Assembly (NCBI GenBank): GCA_037576215.1
Contig: JBANDB010000014.1
Coordinates: forward strand, 310,001 to 374,000
DNA length: 64,000 nt
Origin: Armillaria gallica
Taxonomy: Eukaryota; Basidiomycota; Agaricomycetes; Agaricales; Physalacriaceae
Direction of reading: 5' to 3'
This document shows, one piece after another, positions 56,596 through 64,000 of this stretch. Under the pieces are notes generated by a model that worked only from the letters and a program-made list of their open reading frames with translations, was not told the origin of the DNA and did not search any database. A program made the position numbers and the translations under genes. The first letter of the stretch is position 1, and every line of letters starts with the position of its first letter.

Positions 56596-59340
56596 TCATC
56601 TCAGTCCAAGCTCAGACGCACCAGCCAGGTCAATAAACCTCGTTACCCGCCTCATAGATTTTATCGCCGCGTAATCATCCACGTCGTCCGCGCGTCTCGC
56701 GTGTCGCTCACACAGCATCCTCCCATCCACTTCCCAGTACTCCTCCAGCTTCTCGTGACATCCTGAATGTTGGCATAAAAGATGTTCAGGATGGTATCGA
56801 TCTCCCGCATGCGAGACCGCACACGGTCCCTCGATTGGCTGGCCGCACGTAGCAGCAGCGCATAAGGATTCGTTGGCTTCATGATAGTGATAAGCGCATA
56901 ATGGTCGGCCGTCAAATACGTAGAACGTTTTGTCGGGAAAAGATTTCTGAGGACAAGGAAGAATCAGATCAACGCCGCGATTTCGATGCAGAAGAAACGT
57001 ACGTGGCATATATGGCAATTAAAACAGTCTTTGTGATACTTTCCTTTAAGTTGACCGTCAGAAGACGATACTGCTTGTTTCTCTATAGGTAAATTACAAC
57101 GTCGACACTAGATAAAATGAACCATCAGCTATTCGTTCATCAAGAGAGAAAAAACTTACTTTGGGTAAATACATATTCTTCCAACACTGCTCGCAAAGGA
57201 CACCTCCGGTATCAACCTGTATCCACCTCCCATCCTCGATTTTCTTATCGCATCGCACACAAATCCGAACCTTCTTCGCCGGTCGCTCTATACCACGCAG
57301 CGCTTCCTTCCCTTTCCTCACCCGCTCCAAATCTGACGAGCGCTCTTTCTCCGTCCTCGCGCGTGCCGGCAGCTTCACAGGTTTATTTTCTGGACTGCTC
57401 GTCACCTGCATCGTATTACTCCGATACGGTATTGGCACAGCCGAAGTCCGCCCATCACTACCATCCTCTTTCTTGAAATACGTTTGCTTCCCCGTAGACT
57501 TGCTCTTGGACAACGACGATCGTGCGTCATCCAACGCGACGTCTTCCAATAACGTCTCCATCGCCCTTTCCAGTTTACCGGTAGTCAGACCAGAAGATGA
57601 TTGCGCAATCATCCCCAGTCCGGTTCCAGAGGAGACCGAGGTGCTACGGGAGTAGGCGCTACGGCTACCACTGCTACTCCCACTAGCGCTCCGCCCGCTA
57701 CGCGAAGGCGGTCCACCGAGCCGTCCATAACTGCTCGGCGGTGTTTGAGAAAGGCCAAGTGCCTGAGCGATAAGGGAAGAATTGCTCCTATCCCTCCCTG
57801 TCCCAGCAGCAACGTCAGCATCGGTGACAGACGACACAGAACCAGAGCTCTTCTGATGAGCTGGAGATGGCTGTTTAACCGAGCGACCATGATCCGAGGC
57901 TGATGGAAAACGAATATGACTTTGCTGGCTGGTCTGAGAGGTGGAACGGAAAATGGAGGTGGTTAGGGGAAGAGGAGGAGGGGGATTGACTTTCGTTTTA
58001 GTATTGACATTGTCTCGATCTTCATCCTCATAATCTGTGGAGTCAGCGTAGGCTAAGCCATATTCTGATCCAGAACTGGGGGATGTGGGGATATGATCAT
58101 CACGCCGTGAAGCGGTCGTGCTTCGACTGACGGAACGTGCGGATGTGTGACTCTGAGAAGTAGAGGAAGAGGTTCTAGAGCGGGTATGAGATGTCGCCGT
58201 CGAGGGAGTATTAGGGATAGGTATAGAGTTTGTATCAATGGGCGTAATAGATTTACGCAATTTATCGGGGAAGGGGAGGCGTATGCCAAGCGGCGATATT
58301 GGACTAGCATCGCTATCATTAATAGCGGTGGGTGAAGGCGGCTTGGAAAGGATAGGGGAATGAAATTGGGATAGTGGTGAAACAGGACCTGGAGATGTCG
58401 AGGAATATCCGGACCCCGGAGATAAAGGAGGAGTGGCGTTTACTATAGAGCACAATGAGCAATGAACGAAAAGCAGCAAAGAAAGATGGAACATACAACT
58501 GCGAGCGGCAGCAATATCCAGAAATTGAGGAGCATTATCACGACGTTCGCGTGGAGGTTGAGGCGCGAGAAAGACTGCTGCCCGAGCTGCAGCTGCAAAA
58601 CCACGACGGCCAACACCAGCCATGCCCGCCTCTCCGCCGATTTTGGTGTCGATTTGAGGCACGACATACGGAGCTACAGGCTGTGGTGTTGTAGATTTAG
58701 GTGATGACTGCGGCTGGGGTGAAGGGGAGTCCCTTGTGGAGATGAACGAAGGGCGAGCAGTGCTTGGTGATGAGCTACTGGAGCTGCTGGAGACGGTGCG
58801 CGTCCGAGAGTCGGATGAAGGCGTCCTAGAACGTAACGGGGACGTGGTAGATGGTGCATAGAGGTCCCGTCGAGTGGCTAGAGACGACGTGTCGCGTCTG
58901 TCCGGATCAGGGCGTGCCAAAGGACTGGACCTGCTTGGAGTAGATGATGGTCCTGAGGTCTTACGCACGCGTGTGTGTTCACTAGCTGTTGATGGGCTAG
59001 GGCGATGTTGTGGTGAAGGTGTAGGACGTTGTGGCACAGAGCGACTTGTAGGACGTTGCTGAGCTGGGGGAGAAGGGCGGGAAGGCGACAAAGGTATACT
59101 ATTAGGTTTGGGCGACGATACCAGGTTCTGAAGCCGCTGGGAAATGCCTGAGGAAGATGCCGGCGAAGGCTTCGCTGGCTTTGGAACAGGCGGTAAAGGT
59201 GGCGGTTTTGTGCATATATGCTCGCCTAGTTCTGCGAGCGGGACCGGCTGATGGCAATTTGAGCATTTGACGGTTGGCAGTAGCTGCGATATGCGACCTG
59301 GTGGATTTGCCGGCGTCGGGGTGAGCAGCGAGGCCATCAT
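56596..59340 (-). CDS. LIM-domain protein, paxillin/Pxl1-like
   Basis: LIM proteins of the Pxl1 type localise to sites of polarised growth and the septum and act with Rho GTPases. The ATG at 59340 (MMASLLTPTPANPPG) is followed by a small Cys/His motif (VKCSNCHQPVPLAELGEHIC). A long Ser/Pro-rich disordered region follows, interrupted by a 54-nt in-frame intron near 58440-58495 that joins AARS to LNATPPLSPG. C-terminal LIM fingers come next: VRICVRCDKKIEDGRWIQVD, CEQCWKNMYLPK/CRRCNLPIEKQ, GKYHKDCFNCHICH/KSFPDKTF, LCAYHYHEANESLC, ATCGQPIEGPC and YHPEHLLCQHSGC, ending MLCERHARR. The slashes mark two introns between 57120 and 56940. The stop is at 56596. The order of fingers supports two to three LIM domains. 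Confidence 0.82.
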
Positions 59341-62300
59341 GGCGGGATGGTCTGCAGGGCAAGGAGGGCAATATTTGAAGTACGGCCAGCGCTGATGGTG
59401 ATGGTGGTGGTAGTGAAAAAGAATGGTTTGCCAATCAGGTCGGCGAAGAATAGAATAGCAGGCAAGTCCAAGAATAAGTTAGGGCAAGGCAAGGAAACGA
59501 GGCAGGACCAAGGCGGCGAGCAACCAAGGTGGACAAAGTTGAGTTCACCCAACGTCGTGGTAAGAACCCAGTCCGCCAATCCGGCGACTCACCGGCAACG
59601 TCATATTCTCATATCATCGATATCATCTCCTGACCTATCGATTTCCTATTCACGCTTCTCTTTCCCAGCAGCTATGCTAAGTTTCAATGCACCTTGCCTC
59701 GTCTCCAACAATCTATATAACATTTTTATATCTAATCATCATTCCCATCATCCATCATTCTTTGACCATACTTGTCGCCGTCGCTGTTTCTGCTGTGCCG
59801 ATCCCTTTCTATCTTCCTTCTGCCTGGTTTTCTGCGGAAGACCCACTTTTTGCTAGACATCTTGCTTGGCTTCTTCACTTGGTTTTTGTTCACTAAATTT
59901 AAATTTTGAGTTTAATGCTCCCGCGAACATGAGCTGCTTTCTCACATGTGTCCATCTAATATTCGATGATGGGAACACACCTTTCTTTAGTGCCTGTAGC
60001 CCCACTTGGTTTTCCATCATCACCTGCGTTGCCAGCATGTATCTTGATACAACATCAATGATTTCCCGGTCGTTGTCGACATACCCAGCCTCGAAGCTGT
60101 ATCATCTCAAGGCAACTCTTCCCCCCGAGCCTTGCGAAAGTGAAGGGAGTTCGAAGCATGTCCTTTTTTCCAAATCAAATCTGGCGGAGTTTCAGGTATG
60201 GAATTGGAAAGGATGTATCGTGCACGCAGTTATCCTAGCCTTTTATGATCAGGCTTCATATTGCCCGAGATGTAACACGAAACCCAGTCCTCGGGCTTCA
60301 TGGAGGTAAAACGCGCTCTGCACTGGCGCGTCGATACACAAGATCAATATAGAATCCAAGGCTAGGAACTTGAAGCTTGAAGGCGCGAGATGAGGCAAAT
60401 TCTCTCCCTCCTGGTCGCTACATTTTCCAACGTCGGTCCCCGCTTCCGAAATGCAAATACTTGTGAGGGCCTGGGATTAATACCGTCCCTTGCCCTTCCC
60501 TGATGTACGGATCCGCGTCATCACCATATTCGAGATGATTATATGTCAAAGAAATCACCTATTTCATCACCAATCTAGACCTCTCCTCTATTTCAAGCGG
60601 TAGACTACTAGTGAACATTCAAAAGAAAAATACGCGTTAATAATTCGTCGCAGTGCATCCGCTTCCAGGGGGATACATTATTCTTTCTGATGCACCTCAA
60701 ATGAGTCGTTAGGCATCCGGCACCGGCACCGACCGCGCGCAGCATCTTCTGATCCCTAGATATGTCTCCTACTCGACGGATAGCGGAATCAAACGACAAG
60801 GATTGAAGGAATGGGCAACACCAGGCCTAGTCTCTCGTATCAGACGACAATACAGACCAAAAGTTGATCGGACGGCCCGGCTGAGGGAAGTCAGAATCCT
60901 CAATGTACCACAGAGGCCAGCATACGAGTCGTGGTGATGTAACCAGATAGATACCCTTCTATTTCGGATCATATGTGGCTACGCAATCTTGAAAAGACTG
61001 GTCTTGAAGTCGAAAATGGTGAAGTCGAACAGGATCGCACAGCCACCATTTCTTTACTTCTCTCCACCACCTGGGATTTCCTTTTTTTCGCCCAGGTTCT
61101 CGGAAATGGCATCAGCCGTACCGTACCGTGAGCGACATTTTTTTGTACATTGACTACTTATGCACGAGGTCCGGACCAATTCATTCGCCAAGCTTATAAA
61201 CACGCGCGCCGGGCAGAACCTATTCCCGCCTTCTCTAGAATAATCTTTTTACTCGCCTCTTTTTTATTTCTTTCGGAATTTCTTTTTAGTGCGAGAGTCG
61301 GGTGGTGAAGGGTGTTATGCCGCGCGTCAAGTTGATCACTATAGTGACTTGTTTTCGCCAACGGCATTTGCAAGTTCGTGCGCTATTTCACACCCAGCTC
61401 CCTTAAGTAATTTTGCGAAAAACACTAATTCCTTCACTCCTACCGCCACCACGTCTATTTAAAGCCCTACTCTATCTCAGAGGATAAATGGCACTTTCCT
61501 TTGTCGGTCCCTGGGTTGTGCCTATACATCGCCCTGAGTTGGTCAGCCATCTCATGCTATTCTTTCCATTTCTCTATATTTCCCAGAGGTATAATGACAT
61601 CGCTTTTCACGACCTCGAGGGCACATTGTCTCCTATGGTTTCACTGGTTGCGTCAGTATTACGGTGCTCATTCGGTGCATGTGCTGCAGGAAAATTCTGT
61701 ATGGACCCGCCATCCCGCCATCACAACGGCCAGGGTCCTACGCGGTCTACTATGAACTATATCAAATAGGCTTGATAGTATTGGTTGTTCCCATTTTCTG
61801 GGGACTGCTTGCCAGTGACTACATTCTTCTATTTGTCCTGTCGCTGAAGGGATGTTGCAGTGATGCCAAGGGCTCAGTGCTCATGTGCTGGTACTTGGGG
61901 CGTTCAATCTTACGTGCGCCCCTTCCTTTCTTCTTTCTTCGATGCCGCGACAGACTGTTGATGGTTTGTGTTATATAAAACATTCACTTTTCGCGTCAAT
62001 TGCTACTGGAATATGACTCTACCCGAGCAGAGGCGACGTCGACCATAGTGCGGCGTCGTTATCGACAGAAACATGATAAGATATCTCGCATCAACGCGCT
62101 TCCAGATACTACCAGATGATCTATCTGTGCGTACTGCAGTAGCTCTTGGCTTTTGCTTTGCATCTCCTCTACGCCTCCTGAAATCAGCTAGAGCCGACGT
62201 CTACATCCGAGTCGGGCCCTGGCCAGCCGCCCTCATCGACTCCACACTCTTCCGCCATTTTTAGCCCCCCATCAAAAAGATCACATGTAATTCCTCTCCA

Positions 62301-62401
62301 GATCCTCGCGTGCATCAATTGTGGTCCATATTCTGTATGATGACGTGCTTCACGGAACTGTATTAAATTTGAAGAGTGCTACAGGTTGGATCCATACCAC
62401 C
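59341..62401. other. Gene-poor interval with one exon-like stretch
   Basis: The LIM promoter side is at the left. Around 59880-60090 the minus strand reads a protein-like exon (DVVSRYMLATQVMMENQVGL, FPSSNIRWTHVRKQLMFAGA) preceded by an acceptor (GATACAG). No family was recognised and flanking exons were not found. From 61000 on, TATA-like and CT-rich stretches occur. Open frames at 61488-61980 lack family motifs. The right end is the promoter of the permease. Confidence 0.4.
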
Positions 62402-64000
62402 ATGAGCTTCAAAGACCACCCGGTAGACGACAAAGAACTTAATGCGGAGGAGACTTTGACCTATCAAGGGACGGAGAGCCTCTATTCCGATGACCAGACC
62501 CATAGGAAACTCAAGGTGTGTTCGTCCCGTTCTGTTTTTTTTCTTATGCTGATTCTTTCCACAGAGTAGGCACATTCAGCTCATTGGCATCGGGGGTGAG
62601 TTGTCACACCCTACACCCAAGACTATCATCCAACTTTTTCATTCAAAGGAACCATCGGAACAGCACTCTTCGTCCAGATTGGCGCGTCTTTGACCAAAGG
62701 AGGCCCTGGTATTGCTCTGTCCAATTCGTGTCGCGTACAAATCACCCATTTCCCCTTTAGCCAGCTTGTTCCTTGCCTTTACGATATGGTCTACCTTTAT
62801 TCTCGCAGTCAACAACTGTCTCTGTGAGCAACCAGGTGCCTCCCCGCCAAAGCCCCAACTCACCCCGCCTCCCCTCCCCCAGCTGAGATGGTCACCTGGA
62901 TTCCCATCTCTTCCCCATTTGTACGTAACCATGCTCCATCTCAAATCTTATTTCAACTTTGTTGCCACAGGTGCGGTTCGCCGACCGTTTCGTAGACCCA
63001 GCCCTCGGATTCACCGCCGCCATCAACTTTTTCGTCTTCGAAGCGGCACTCGTCCCATTCGAGATCGTCGCCTTCAACGTCGTATTGCAATTTTGGACGG
63101 ACAAGATTCCCGTCGCTGCTGTTATCGCCTTCGTGATCGTGTGCTACGCGTGCGTTACTATATTGCGTTCCCCATTTAGCGATGCCGATTGACGGGATTG
63201 CGATAACAGTTTTCTGAATGTTTTCGCTGTAAAATGGTATGGAGGTTAGAATTCTCCATTTATTCTTCATTTCGCGTATCTAACTCCGTACTCAAGAGTC
63301 TGAGTTTTGGTTGGCATTTGGCAAGGTTCTTCTTGCTCTTGGCCTGATATCGTTCACATTCATCACCATGGTGGGTGGTAATCCATTACACGACGCGTAT
63401 GGATTCCGCTACTGGAATCGTTCGTCTTCCTATCTACCCATATCGTCCACTCATCGCTCACCAGACAATCTCTAGCATCCAACATATCAGGAGCACCATT
63501 TGCAGAGTTCATCCAGAAAGGCGACCTCGGCCGCTTTATGGGCTTCATGGCCTGCCTTATCCAAGCATCATTCACTATCGCAGGTACGCCCGATTTCTCA
63601 TTTTCTTTCTCAGCCTGCTTATCTCCCCCCACCTCAGGTCCGGATTACGTTTCAATGACCGCAGGCGAGGCAGAACTCCCGCGCAAGAACCTCCCTCGAG
63701 CGTACAAGAGCGTGTTTTACCGCCTGACTACCTTTTTCGTCCTTGGATCTCTGTGCATAGGGATTGTGGTACCGTACAATGATACGAACCTATTGAAAGC
63801 GCTCTCTGATGCGAAGCCGGGGGCGGGGTCGTCGCCCTATGTCATTGCGATGCAGCGCATGGGGATCCCAGTTCTCCCCCATTTCGTCAACGCACTCGTC
63901 ATGACATCTATCTTCTCAGCGGGGAACAGTTATGTGTATTGCGCCAGTAGGACGCTGTTTGGCTTGGCGCTTGAAGGCAAGGCTTTAAGAATCTTTGCAA
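62402..64000 (+). CDS. Amino acid permease, YAT family (partial, runs off the window)
   Basis: Plasma-membrane amino acid/proton symporter of the fungal YAT (APC) family. Exons: 62402-62515, 62565-62595, 62649-62708, 62761-62823, 62883-62920, 62971-63151, then about 63214-63242 and further exons to the edge. The N-terminal cytosolic tail MSFKDHPVDDKELNAEETLT leads to RHIQLIGIGGTIGTALFVQI, the signature first helix. Next are SLFLAFTIWSTFILAVNNCL, SEMVTWIPISSPF/VRFADRF and DPALGFTAAINFFVFEAALV. After FLNVFAVKWYGESEFWLAFG come GGNPLHDAYGFRYW, APFAEFIQKGDLGRFMGFMA and PDYVSMTAGEAELPRKNLPR. The window ends within FGLALEGKALRIFA, so three to four C-terminal helices are missing. All seen splices are in frame. 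Confidence 0.93.

Noticed and set aside
61488..61980. Possible membrane protein gene upstream of the permease
   Set aside because: Short overlapping frames in different phases, no recognised motif and no consistent splice chain.

Overview
This window is nuclear DNA of a filamentous basidiomycete, most likely an Agaricomycete. Genes are broken by many short introns (about 48-75 nt, GT-AG with a few GC-AG). Several families are typical of mushrooms: DUF6535 membrane proteins, a CCCH/RBR ubiquitin ligase, M35 deuterolysin-type proteases, and an MLKL-like helical-bundle protein with a dead kinase domain. Intron-containing tRNA-Phe genes are also present. Many long open frames are interrupted or prolonged by introns, so the true proteins were rebuilt by splicing in the reading.

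Layout. 1-2.0 kb: Elongin-A (+). 3-6.1 kb: a WDR26/Gid7-type WD40 protein (-). 8.5-9.85 kb: an Ecl1-like zinc-binding life-span factor (-). 12.1-16.2 kb: the GARP subunit Vps54 (-). 19.1-22.2 kb: a 17-exon MLKL-like N-terminal bundle plus pseudokinase gene (+), the most interesting single gene here. 23 kb: a perfect 19-bp hairpin and a tRNA-Phe. 23.7-26.2 kb: a decayed DUF6535 gene containing a 34-bp inverted duplication. 27.6-31.9 kb: a large CCCH, coiled-coil, RNA-binding, RBR E3 ligase ending in a CaaX box (-).

32.3-45.5 kb is a tandem segmental duplication. Each unit holds one M35 metallopeptidase gene, relics of a BAHD-like acyltransferase, and a gene of unknown function cut by the duplication junction. 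Unit 1 is longer because it took three insertions: a 418-bp TIR element, a 276-bp solo LTR and a 2.0-kb element with an 8-bp target duplication. The matching empty sites can all be read in unit 2. The intact acyltransferase lies just outside (46.1-47.5 kb).

47.6-49.1 kb: Dsk2/ubiquilin (-). 49.3-50.7 kb: two MITE-like elements, a second tRNA-Phe and a broken tRNA-Phe. 50.8-51.7 kb: a metaxin/Sam37-like protein (+). 54.4-55.1 kb: a truncated GMC oxidoreductase. 55.3-56.0 kb: a lysine-rich hypothetical protein. 56.6-59.3 kb: a paxillin-like LIM protein (-). 62.4-64 kb: the 5' part of a YAT-family amino acid permease (+), cut by the window edge.

The genes do not form a biosynthetic cluster. Housekeeping genes for transcription elongation, protein turnover (Gid7, Dsk2, RBR), retrograde traffic and mitochondrial import are interspersed with a fast-evolving, transposon-rich accessory segment (16-50 kb). 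Two conserved genes (VPS54 and the Ecl1-like gene) need single-base corrections, two of them beside G/C runs. That could be sequencing error or real damage.
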